DNA of 64,000 nt from Streptomyces sp. MUM 203J (GTDB lineage: Bacteria > Actinomycetota > Actinomycetes > Streptomycetales > Streptomycetaceae). The notes under the pieces are model-generated. The model ran no database searches. It was not told where the DNA came from and worked only from the letters and a program-made list of their open reading frames with translations. Location: NCBI RefSeq assembly GCF_022414595.1, contig NZ_JADWYO010000019.1, positions 1-64,000 on the forward strand. The letters run 5' to 3'. Every line of letters begins with the position of its first letter. Position 1 is the first letter of the stretch. Below are positions 1-7,604 of the stretch, piece after piece. The translations under genes and the position numbers were made by a program.

Positions 1-917
1 GCCCGGAGCCGGGCACCGCCGAGGCCGACGCGCCGGCGGGCAGCCGCACGGAGACGCCCGCCGCAGCCGGGACCGGCACCCGGACCGCACCCGCCGCGCA
101 GGAGACCGAGACACCCGCCGAAGCCCCGGCGGCCCCCGCCCCGCAGGCAGCCGCTGACGGCGCCCAGGCGGAGCCCGCCCCGCCGGAGGCCGACGCCCCC
201 GGGCCCGCGGCCACCCGGGCCACCGCCGCGGACGACGCCGCCGCCAAGCCCGCCCTCCCCCTCGCCCGTCTCAAGGCGCGGGTCCCCGAAGGCGCTCGGG
301 ACAACGTCACCGAGGCGTACAAGGCGGCGGGCGCCGCGCTGCGGAAGCGCGGGCTCACCGGGGCGCGGGCCGACGTGTATCTGGTGCTGGACCGGTCCGG
401 GTCCATGCGGCCGTACTACAAGGACGGCAGCGCTCAGCACCTGGCCGAGCAGGCGCTCGGGCTCGCCGCCCACCTGGACGGGACGGCGACCGTGCGCGTC
501 GTGTTCTTCTCGACCGACGTCGACGGCACCGGCGAGCTCACCCCCGAGGACGTCGAGGGGCGGATCGACGAGCTGCACGACTCCCTCGGCCGGATGGGGC
601 GGACCTTCTACGACCGGGCCATCGCGGAGGTGCTGGCTCAGCACCAGAAGACCGGTCCCGAGCGTCCCGCCCTCGTGCTCTTCCAGACCGACGGCGCTCC
701 CGAGGCCAGGACGGCCGCCACCCGCGCCCTCGCGGACGCCGCCGACCGGCCCGTCTTCTGGCAGTTCGTCGCCTTCGGGGAGGAGGACAACAAGGCGTTC
801 GACTACCTGCGCAGGCTCCGCGCCGACAACGCCGGTTTCTTCCACGCCGGCCCCGCCCCGCGCGACATCCCGCACACCCGCTTCTACCGCGAGATCCTCG
901 CGTCCTGGAACGCCTGA
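1..917 (+). CDS. VWA-domain protein, C-terminal part (TerF/TerD-associated type)
   Basis: The reading frame (codons from base 3) is open from the window edge to a TGA at 915-917, so the N-terminus lies outside. The first 85 or so visible residues are a Pro/Ala/Glu-rich linker. After a short basic stretch comes a von Willebrand A fold with the metal-binding MIDAS motif DRSGSM, followed by a conserved threonine/aspartate region. In actinomycetes this C-terminal VWA is usually attached to a TerD-like calcium-binding domain in tellurite/stress-resistance proteins; that part cannot be seen here, so TerF-type is an inference. Its 3' end overlaps the convergent sensor kinase gene by 34 bp. The VWA assignment is firm; the biological role is not. 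Confidence 0.8.
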   Translation, partial: PEPGTAEADAPAGSRTETPAAAGTGTRTAPAAQETETPAEAPAAPAPQAAADGAQAEPAPPEADAPGPAATRATAADDAAAKPALPLARLKARVPEGARDNVTEAYKAAGAALRKRGLTGARADVYLVLDRSGSMRPYYKDGSAQHLAEQALGLAAHLDGTATVRVVFFSTDVDGTGELTPEDVEGRIDELHDSLGRMGRTFYDRAIAEVLAQHQKTGPERPALVLFQTDGAPEARTAATRALADAADRPVFWQFVAFGEEDNKAFDYLRRLRADNAGFFHAGPAPRDIPHTRFYREILASWNA

Positions 918-2062
918 GGCACGCACGCGGGGGTCAGGTCCACCGTCACGACCAGGCCCCCGCCCGCCCCTCCCGGCACCGCCCGCGCCGTCCCGCCGTG
1001 CGCCTCCGCCACCGAGCGGACGATCGACAGGCCCAGGCCCGCGCCCTCACCCGTGCGGTCCCGGTCCCTCCCCCGGCGGAACGGCTCCCACAGCGCGGGG
1101 ATCTCCGCCGCCGACACCCTCGGGCCCGTGTTCGCGACGGTCAGCACCGCGCCCTCCACCCGCACCACGACCGTCCCGTCCGGCACGTTGTACGTCACCG
1201 CGTTGACCAGCAGGTTGCGGGCCAGCTGGGCCAGCAGCGCCCGGTTGCCCCGTACGGTCGCGGCACCGTCCGCGCCGCCCGCCTCCACCCCGTACCGGGC
1301 ACACTCCTCCCGCACGAGCTCCCCCAGCTCCACGTCCTCCCGCTCGTCCAGCCCCCGCTCTCCCCGCGCAAGCACCAGCAGGCCGTCGATCAGCCGCTCA
1401 CTGCGCCGGTTGCCGTCCAGCAGCACCCGCTTCAGCGCCGCCAGCTGCTCGCCCCGCAGCGGCTCCTCCTCGTCCAGCCCGACCTGGATCGCCGTCCGCT
1501 GCGTCGCCAGCGGCGTCCGCAGTTCGTGCGACGCGTTCGCGATGAACCGCCGCTGGCTGTCGAACGCCTTCTCCAGACGGGACAGCAGCCCGTCGATGGT
1601 GTCGCCCAGCTCCTTCAGTTCGTCGTCCGGCCCCTGGACGGCGATCCGCTCCCGCAGGTTCCGCTCCGACAGCCGCCGCGCCCTCTCCGTCATCACATGC
1701 ACCGGGCGCAGCACCCGCCCCGCCGTCCACCAGCCGACGAGGACCGCGCACACCGCCATGACCAGCAGCGCGAACAGCGACCACACCAGCATCTGCCGCG
1801 AGGCGATCCGGCTCACCTGGTCCACCAGCTCGGCGCCGCCCGGGTCCGGGGACTCCACCATCCGGAACTCCCACGAGCCGCCGCCCGCCGCGGACCGCAG
1901 CCGGACCGTCTCCGCCTCGCCCCGCGTCCCCGCCCCCGCCAGCAGGTTCACCACTGCGAGCAGCACCGCGCCCAGGACCAGGAAGGCCCCGCCGTACACG
2001 AGGGCGATCCGTGTCCGGATCGTGGAACCGTTCCCGATGCCGATGCCCGCGGCGGTGCTCAC
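884..2062 (-). CDS. two-component sensor histidine kinase
   Basis: This 392-residue membrane kinase senses an unknown signal and phosphorylates the response regulator encoded just upstream. Membrane segments lie at about residues 17-43 and 90-112, flanking a short extracytoplasmic loop. A HAMP linker (about 112-165) follows, then the His box ASHELRTPL with phospho-acceptor His179, an N box (NLLVNAV) and a G box (GAGLGLSI). I chose the GTG at 2062 because it overlaps the regulator stop as GTGA, the usual translational coupling. A longer frame reaching 2179 would run into the regulator. It is a standard OmpR-partner kinase; the ligand cannot be predicted. Confidence 0.93.
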   Translation of the reverse strand: MSTAAGIGIGNGSTIRTRIALVYGGAFLVLGAVLLAVVNLLAGAGTRGEAETVRLRSAAGGGSWEFRMVESPDPGGAELVDQVSRIASRQMLVWSLFALLVMAVCAVLVGWWTAGRVLRPVHVMTERARRLSERNLRERIAVQGPDDELKELGDTIDGLLSRLEKAFDSQRRFIANASHELRTPLATQRTAIQVGLDEEEPLRGEQLAALKRVLLDGNRRSERLIDGLLVLARGERGLDEREDVELGELVREECARYGVEAGGADGAATVRGNRALLAQLARNLLVNAVTYNVPDGTVVVRVEGAVLTVANTGPRVSAAEIPALWEPFRRGRDRDRTGEGAGLGLSIVRSVAEAHGGTARAVPGGAGGGLVVTVDLTPACVPQAFQDARISR

Positions 2063-2715
2063 AGCGCGTACCCCACTCCCTGTACCGTCCTGATCAGCGG
2101 CGGCTCTCCCAACTTCGACCGCAGCTTGCTCATACACACCCGTACCGCCCCCGTGAACGGGTCCGCGTGCGCGTCCCACGCCCGGTCCAGCAGCGTCTCC
2201 GCCGACACCAGCGCCCCGTCCGCCTCCAGCAGGATCTGGAGCACCGCGAACTCCTTCGGGGACAGCCCCAGGTCCCGTCCCTCCCGCTCGGCGGTCCTGC
2301 GCACCGTGTCCAGCCGCAGCCCTCCCCGCCCCAGCACCGGCGGTGCGGCAGGCAGCGCGCCCCGCCGCCGCAGCGCCCGCACCCGCGACACCAGCTCGGG
2401 GAACTCGAACGGCTTGCCCAGGTAGTCGTCCGCGCCCAGGTCCAGCCCGGCCACCCGGTCGTCCAGCCCGGACGCCGCCGTCAGCATCAGGATCCGCGTC
2501 CGCGACCCCTCGGCCACCAGCCGCCGCGCGACGTCGTCGCCGTGCACCTCCGGCAGGTCCCGGTCCAGCACCAGCACCTCGTACGCGTACAGCCCCAGCA
2601 GCTCCAGGGCCGCGCCGCCGGTGTGGGCGACGTCCACGGCGAACCCGGCCCGCCGCAGCCCGGTGGCCACGAACGCGGCCAGTGTCTTCTCGTCCTCGAC
2701 GACCAGTACACGCAT
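2059..2715 (-). CDS. OmpR-family response regulator
   Basis: This 218-residue DNA-binding regulator has an N-terminal receiver domain. The acidic pocket is ED at residues 7-8, the phospho-acceptor is Asp51 in LVLDRDLP, and a conserved Lys lies in LGKPFE. The C-terminal winged helix ends in GVGYAL. It is the first gene of a two-gene operon with the kinase (4-bp GTGA overlap). The divergent metG starts 105 bp away, so the two genes share a short promoter region. The target regulon cannot be read from the sequence. Confidence 0.94.
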   Translation of the reverse strand: MRVLVVEDEKTLAAFVATGLRRAGFAVDVAHTGGAALELLGLYAYEVLVLDRDLPEVHGDDVARRLVAEGSRTRILMLTAASGLDDRVAGLDLGADDYLGKPFEFPELVSRVRALRRRGALPAAPPVLGRGGLRLDTVRRTAEREGRDLGLSPKEFAVLQILLEADGALVSAETLLDRAWDAHADPFTGAVRVCMSKLRSKLGEPPLIRTVQGVGYAL

Positions 2716-2784
2716 GCGGCCTGTCTACCGCACCGGATGTTTCCCGGACCTTTCCGTGCCCCTTCTCGCCCCGCGAAACGCGGA

Positions 2785-2813
2785 TGAGCGGGCCTCCGGC
2801 CGCCGGATAGGAT
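2785..2813 (+). promoter_or_regulatory. putative metG promoter, near-leaderless
   Basis: TGAGCG at 2785-2790 and TAGGAT at 2808-2813 are separated by 17 bases, matching the group-1 sigma consensus reasonably. The predicted start of transcription falls at the metG ATG (2821). There is no Shine-Dalgarno sequence between the -10 and the ATG, so a leaderless message is plausible. This is a prediction from spacing and motif only. Confidence 0.4.
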
Positions 2814-2820
2814 TTCGCCC

Positions 2821-4428
2821 ATGGCGGCCACTGGATCCGAGAAGCAGGGGACGAAGGCGTTCTACGCCACGACCCCCATTTACTACGTCAACGACGCTCC
2901 TCACCTGGGCCACGCCTATACGACCGTCGCAGGCGACGTGCTCACGCGCTGGCACCGTCAGCGCGGCGAGAAGGTGTGGTACCTCACCGGCACGGACGAG
3001 CACGGTCAGAAGATCATGCGCACGGCCGAGGCGAACGACGTCTCGCCCCAGGCCTGGTGCGACAAGCTCGTCGAGGAGGCCTGGAAGCCCCTCTGGGAGC
3101 ACCTGGACATCGCGAACGACGACTTCATCCGCACCACCCAGAAGCGGCACACGGACCGCGTCCAGGAGTTCGTGCAGGACCTGTACGACAAGGGCGAGAT
3201 CTACAAGGGCGGCTACGAGGGCCCGTACTGCGTGGGCTGTGAGGAGTACAAGCTCCCCGGGGACCTCGTCGAGGACGAGGACGGCACGAAACTGTGCCCC
3301 GTCCACAAGAAGCCGGTGGAGATCCTCAAGGAGGAGAACTACTTCTTCAAGCTGTCCGAGTACGGCCCGAAGCTGCTGGAGTTCTACCAGGCGAACCCGG
3401 GCTTCATCCAGCCCGAGTCGGCCCGCAACGAGGTCGTGAACTTCGTGAAGCAGGGCCTGGAGGACCTCTCCATCTCCCGCTCGACGTTCGACTGGGGCAT
3501 CCCGATCCCGTGGGACGAGAAGCACGTCATCTACGTGTGGGTGGACGCGCTCCTGAACTACGCGACGGCCGTCGGCTACGGCGCCGACCAGGAGAAGTTC
3601 GACTCGACCTTCCCGGCGAACGTCCACCTCATCGGCAAGGACATCCTGCGCTTCCACGCGGTGATCTGGCCCGCGATGCTGATGGCGCAGGGCCTGCCCG
3701 TGCCCGGCAGGGTCGCGGCGAACGGCTGGCTGATGGTCGGCGGCGAGAAGATGTCCAAGTCCAACCTGACCGGCATCAAGCCGCAGGACCTGACCTCGCA
3801 CTTCGGCGTGGACGCCTACCGCTGGTACTTCCTGCGGGCGATCGCCTTCGGCCAGGACGGCTCCTTCTCCTGGGAGGACTTCACCGCCCGCTACACCTCC
3901 GAGCTGGCCAACGACTACGGCAACCTCGCCTCGCGCGTGGCCGCGATGGTCGGCAAGTACTTCGGCGGCGCCCTGCCGGAGGCGACGGCCGCGGGTGAGG
4001 CCGAACAGGCGGTCCGGGACGGGCTGGCCAGGGCGGTCGCGGAGGCCGACCGGCGGATCGGCGAGGAGCTGGACTTCCAGGGCGGAATCCTGGCGGTCTT
4101 CGACTTCGTGAAGCAGGTCAACGGCTACATCACGGAGCAGGAGCCGTGGAAGGTCGCGAAGGACACCTCTGAGGAGGGACAGGCCCGGCTGGCCACCATC
4201 CTCTACACCGCCGCCGAGTCCCTGCGCGCCGTCGCCGTCCTGCTGAACCCGGTCATGCCCGAGACCTCCGGGAAGCTCTGGGACTCCCTGGGCGCCGAGG
4301 CCTCGCTGGGCGCCCTCGCGGACCAGCGCGTCCAGGACGCCGCCGACTGGGGCCGGCTCCCGGCCGGGTCCACGGTCACCAAGGGCGCGGTGCTGTTCCC
4401 CCGGCTGGAGGAGCCCAAGAAGGACTGA
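2821..4428 (+). CDS. metG: methionyl-tRNA synthetase
   Basis: This 535-residue class I enzyme charges tRNA-Met with methionine using ATP. The HIGH-type signature is PHLGH at residues 27-31. The knuckle insertion carries a CVGC pair and a later CPVH. KMSKS is at residues 310-314. An anticodon-binding helical domain completes the protein, and there is no C-terminal EMAP-type extension, as usual for actinomycete MetRS. The ATG at 2821 is the natural start, directly after a candidate -10. A strong hairpin terminator follows 22 bp after the stop. It is an essential housekeeping gene. Confidence 0.98.
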   Translation: MAATGSEKQGTKAFYATTPIYYVNDAPHLGHAYTTVAGDVLTRWHRQRGEKVWYLTGTDEHGQKIMRTAEANDVSPQAWCDKLVEEAWKPLWEHLDIANDDFIRTTQKRHTDRVQEFVQDLYDKGEIYKGGYEGPYCVGCEEYKLPGDLVEDEDGTKLCPVHKKPVEILKEENYFFKLSEYGPKLLEFYQANPGFIQPESARNEVVNFVKQGLEDLSISRSTFDWGIPIPWDEKHVIYVWVDALLNYATAVGYGADQEKFDSTFPANVHLIGKDILRFHAVIWPAMLMAQGLPVPGRVAANGWLMVGGEKMSKSNLTGIKPQDLTSHFGVDAYRWYFLRAIAFGQDGSFSWEDFTARYTSELANDYGNLASRVAAMVGKYFGGALPEATAAGEAEQAVRDGLARAVAEADRRIGEELDFQGGILAVFDFVKQVNGYITEQEPWKVAKDTSEEGQARLATILYTAAESLRAVAVLLNPVMPETSGKLWDSLGAEASLGALADQRVQDAADWGRLPAGSTVTKGAVLFPRLEEPKKD

Positions 4429-4450
4429 CGGCACGGGTCCCCTACGGCTC

Positions 4451-4489
4451 CGGGAACCGCCGCTCCCGCGACGGGAGCGGCGGTTCCCG
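4451..4489 (+). terminator. hairpin terminator after metG
   Basis: A perfect 18-bp inverted repeat (4451-4468 with 4472-4489) encloses the 3-base loop CGA. There is no clear T-run, which is common in high-GC actinomycetes. It lies between the convergent metG and L,D-transpeptidase genes and could serve both. Confidence 0.8.
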
Positions 4490-4530
4490 CATGCGGGCCC
4501 CTCACCGCGACGGGTCTTGTACGCCGCCCC

Positions 4531-5313
4531 TCACCGCGCCAGGCTCCGTGCGTCGCCCATCACCACCACCGGGTTCGCCTCCGGGTCCAGCCAGCGCAGG
4601 AGTTCGCGCATGCGTGGCCGCCGGAGCGAGACGCAGCCCTGGGTGGGGCCCTCGTGGTCGACGTGGATCCAGATGCCGCCGCCGCGCTCCGGGCCCAGGG
4701 GGCGGGTCCAGTCGAGCGGGGAGGTGCCGGGCTCGCGGTTGTAGTTGACGGCGACGACATAGTCGAAGGAGCCCTCCAGCGGCTCGCCCAGGCTGCCGGT
4801 GCCGGTGACGTGGAAGGCGGGGCCCCGGTCGTACGGGAGCCTCGTGCCCGGGTCCGGGAGCAGACCGCCCGCGTCCGTCAGGCCGTACACGCCGACGGGC
4901 GAGCGCAGGTCGTCCCGCATGTGGTGGTGGGTCCAGCCCCTGGTGCCGTTGTGCGAGGGCCACGGGCCGTGGACCCGCCGCCAGCCGTGCGCGGGGTGGC
5001 GGGCGTACAGGGTGGTCGTGGAGGTGTGGGAGTCCTCGTCACCGCCGCGGACGACGACCGCCTGGTGGGCGTCCCCGGGGACGGCGGCGCGGGTCTCGGG
5101 GCCGAGGCCGGGGATCTCGGCGGGGGCGGGCCCGGCCGACGGGGACGGCGGTGCCGCCGGGCGGTTGTCGGGGGCACCGGCGGCGGACGGGGCCGCGTCC
5201 CGGACGGGGGGTGCCTCGCCTACGGGGGCAGGGGCCGCGCAGGCCGTGAGCGGCAGGACCAGTGCCAGGGCGGCGACCAGCAGGGGGCGGCGGGGTGCGG
5301 GGTTGTGCGTCAC
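4531..5313 (-). CDS. L,D-transpeptidase (YkuD) family lipoprotein
   Basis: This 260-residue exported protein probably cross-links or edits peptidoglycan, or attaches proteins to it. The N-terminus is a lipoprotein signal with lipobox LTAC (Cys25), followed by a Pro/Ala-rich spacer to about residue 65. The YkuD catalytic region near the C-terminus has His217, His220 and Cys227 in GPTQGCVSL. The usual S/T-H-G-C is therefore T-Q-G-C, a variant seen in part of this superfamily. It stands alone between metG and aspS. The fold and lipoprotein nature are clear; whether it makes 3-3 cross-links is unknown. Confidence 0.85.
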   Translation of the reverse strand: MTHNPAPRRPLLVAALALVLPLTACAAPAPVGEAPPVRDAAPSAAGAPDNRPAAPPSPSAGPAPAEIPGLGPETRAAVPGDAHQAVVVRGGDEDSHTSTTTLYARHPAHGWRRVHGPWPSHNGTRGWTHHHMRDDLRSPVGVYGLTDAGGLLPDPGTRLPYDRGPAFHVTGTGSLGEPLEGSFDYVVAVNYNREPGTSPLDWTRPLGPERGGGIWIHVDHEGPTQGCVSLRRPRMRELLRWLDPEANPVVVMGDARSLAR

Positions 5314-5534
5314 GCCCTGTCAACGGGCGGGCGGCCGTCCGGGGTTGCGGGTGGCGGTTCTTTCCCCGCCGCGCCCGACGGCCGCTGCCCGGCGCCGCGC
5401 CCCTTCCCGGCCGCGCCGGTCCGCGGCTCCGCCGCCGTGGAGGGCGTTCCGCCTCCGCCCCCTCGTGCCTGGGAGGTGCCGCTTGCCCGAAGAGCCCGGG
5501 GACGCTCGTCCTCAGGCTCCGCACGTACGGGAAA
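5314..5534. other. gene-free GC-rich spacer
   Basis: Upstream of the L,D-transpeptidase start I see no convincing coding frame or clear promoter boxes. The stretch presumably holds the promoter of that gene. The aspS hairpin follows at 5535. Confidence 0.4.
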
Positions 5535-5619
5535 CGCGCCTGACGGCGCTCCTCCCTCGGGCTCCGGGGGGCTGGTCTCAGCCCGCCCGGGGCCTTCGGG
5601 GCGAGCGCCGTCAGGCGCG
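5535..5619 (-). terminator. long-armed inverted repeat downstream of aspS
   Basis: A perfect 16-bp repeat (CGCGCCTGACGGCGCT at 5535-5550, its complement at 5604-5619) encloses 53 bases that themselves contain GC-rich self-complementary pieces. It lies 40 bp past the aspS stop on the minus strand and probably ends that transcript. Related CGCCTGACGGCG-type repeats recur between Streptomyces genes, from general knowledge. Confidence 0.65.
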
Positions 5620-5658
5620 GCAGCGGGGTCCGGGGGCGCGGCCCCGGGAGAGCGGGGC

Positions 5659-7425
5659 CTACTTGTCGGCCACCGGCTTCCGCAGCGTGATGTTCAGCTC
5701 CCGCAGCCGCGTCTCCTCCAGCTCCGTCGGCGCGCCCATCATCAGGTCCTGGGCGTTGCCGTTCAGGGGGAAGGCGATGGTCTCGCGGATGTTGGGCTCG
5801 TCGGCCAGGAGCATGACGATGCGGTCGACGCCCGGGGCGATGCCGCCGTGCGGCGGGGCGCCGAAGCGGAACGCGCGGAGCATTCCGGCGAACTCGCGCT
5901 CGGTGGTCTCGGGGTCGTAGCCCGCGATCTCGAAGGCCTTCAGCATGATCTCGGGCTCGTGGTTCCGGATCGCGCCGGAGGACAGCTCGACGCCGTTGCA
6001 GACGATGTCGTACTGCCAGGCCAGGATGTCCAGCGGGTCCTTCTCCTCCAGGTCCTGCATGCCGCCCTGGGGCATGGAGAACGGGTTGTGGGAGAAGTCG
6101 ATCCGCCCGGTCTCCTCGTCCTTCTCGTACATCGGGAAGTCGACGATCCAGCAGAAGCGGAAGACGTCCTCCTCGAAGTGGCCGGACCGGCGCGCGGCCT
6201 CCACCCGCACCGCGCCCATGATCTTCGAGACCTCGTCGAAGTCGCCCGCGCCGAAGAAGACGGCGTGGCCGGGCTGCAGGCCCAGGCGGTCGACCAGGGT
6301 CTTGACGTTCTCCTCGGTGAGGAACTTGGCGATCGGGCCGGTGAAGGCCATGTCCTCGCCCACGCGGATCCAGGCGAGGCCCTTCGCGCCGTGCTCGACG
6401 GCGTAGTCACCGAGCGAGTCGAAGAACTTGCGGGGCTGGCCGGAGACGTCCGGCACCGGGAGGGCCCGCACGTGCTTGCCGGCGAACGCCTTGAACCCGG
6501 AGTCCGCGAACACGTCCGTGATGTCGACGAGTTCCAGCTGGGCGCGCAGGTCGGGCTTGTCGGAGCCGTACTTCAGCATCGCCTCGCGGAAGGGGATCCG
6601 CGGGAACGGCGAGGTGACGTGCCGGCCGCCGCCGAACTCCTCGAACAGCTCGGTCATGAGCTTCTCGATCGGCTGGAAGACGTCCTCCTGCTCGGCGAAG
6701 CTCATCTCGACGTCGAGCTGGTAGAACTCGCCGGGTGAGCGGTCGGCGCGGGCGTCCTCGTCGCGGAAGCAGGGCGCGATCTGGAAGTAGCGGTCGAAGC
6801 CGGAGACCATCAGCAGCTGCTTGAACTGCTGCGGCGCCTGGGGGAGGGCGTAGAACTTGCCCGGGTTCAGGCGGGACGGGACGACGAAGTCGCGCGCGCC
6901 CTCGGGGGAGGTCGCGGTGAGGATCGGGGTCGCCATCTCGTTGAAGCCGAGGGCGGTCATCTTGTGCCGGATCGCGGAGATCACGGCGGTGCGCAGCATG
7001 ATGTTGCGGTGCATGCGCTCACGGCGCAGGTCGAGGAAGCGGTACTCCAGGCGCCGCTCCTCGTTGACGCCGTCGTCCGTGTTGATGGTGAACGGCAGCG
7101 GGCCGGCCTGGCTGAGCACCTCGACCTCGGAGACCTCGACCTCGATCTCGCCGGTGGGCAGGTCCGGGTTGATGTTCTCGGCGCCGCGGGACACGACCCG
7201 GCCGTCGATCCGCAGGACCGACTCCTTGGTCTGCTTGTCCAGCGCCTCGTACGCAGCGGTGCCGGGGCGGGCGACGAGCTGCGTGACGCCGTGGTGGTCG
7301 CGCAGATCGATGAAGAGGATGCCGCCCAGGTCGCGACGGTTGTGCAGCCAGCCGCTCAGCCGGACGTCGGTGCCGACGTCAGAGGCGCGGAGCTGGCCGC
7401 AGGTGTGGGACCTGTACCGATGCAT
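5659..7425 (-). CDS. aspS: aspartyl-tRNA synthetase
   Basis: This 588-residue class IIb enzyme charges tRNA-Asp. It begins with [12 protein letters not shown] and an OB-fold anticodon domain (about residues 1-105). The catalytic core has motif 2 around [10 protein letters not shown] and motif 3 near [13 protein letters not shown]. The large bacterial GAD insertion lies in the middle (about 290-420). Length and order match bacterial AspRS. Many actinomycetes use it non-discriminatingly, with GatCAB, for Asn-tRNA; that cannot be read here. The ATG at 7425 fits the family N-terminus. It is an essential single-gene unit followed by a long inverted repeat. Confidence 0.98.
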   Translation of the reverse strand: MHRYRSHTCGQLRASDVGTDVRLSGWLHNRRDLGGILFIDLRDHHGVTQLVARPGTAAYEALDKQTKESVLRIDGRVVSRGAENINPDLPTGEIEVEVSEVEVLSQAGPLPFTINTDDGVNEERRLEYRFLDLRRERMHRNIMLRTAVISAIRHKMTALGFNEMATPILTATSPEGARDFVVPSRLNPGKFYALPQAPQQFKQLLMVSGFDRYFQIAPCFRDEDARADRSPGEFYQLDVEMSFAEQEDVFQPIEKLMTELFEEFGGGRHVTSPFPRIPFREAMLKYGSDKPDLRAQLELVDITDVFADSGFKAFAGKHVRALPVPDVSGQPRKFFDSLGDYAVEHGAKGLAWIRVGEDMAFTGPIAKFLTEENVKTLVDRLGLQPGHAVFFGAGDFDEVSKIMGAVRVEAARRSGHFEEDVFRFCWIVDFPMYEKDEETGRIDFSHNPFSMPQGGMQDLEEKDPLDILAWQYDIVCNGVELSSGAIRNHEPEIMLKAFEIAGYDPETTEREFAGMLRAFRFGAPPHGGIAPGVDRIVMLLADEPNIRETIAFPLNGNAQDLMMGAPTELEETRLRELNITLRKPVADK

Positions 7426-7459
7426 CGTCGTTCATCCAGTCTTCGGAAAGGGGGTGGGC

Positions 7460-7543
7460 ATGGCTCGACCCGTCAAGGTTACCGTCCGCTCCAAGCCGAC
7501 GGTCCTGGGTGACGAACCCGCAGTTCAGCCGGGCGGGGAGTGA
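7460..7543 (+). CDS. possible 27-residue small ORF
   Basis: An ATG at 7460 is preceded by a purine-rich Shine-Dalgarno (GGAAAGGGGGT) at good spacing and opens a 27-codon frame to a TGA at 7541-7543. The peptide is basic then acidic (MARPVKVTVRSK... ending PGGE). About three quarters of third positions are G/C, lower than real genes here. It lies in the intergenic region between divergent aspS and the SpoIIE phosphatase. It could be a leader peptide or chance. Confidence 0.2.
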   Translation: MARPVKVTVRSKPTVLGDEPAVQPGGE

Positions 7544-7604
7544 GCCGCAGGTCACATCCTCCGCACAGTGGCGGTTCGTCGCCCCATCTTCTTAAAGTGG
7601 GGCA

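Noticed and set aside
884..2810. Long plus-strand frames across the two-component genes
   Set aside because: They are Arg/Pro/Ser-rich shadows of the minus-strand kinase and regulator, as is common in high-GC DNA.
4654..7512. Long plus-strand frames over the L,D-transpeptidase and aspS genes
   Set aside because: Antisense shadows; the minus-strand products carry complete family motifs.
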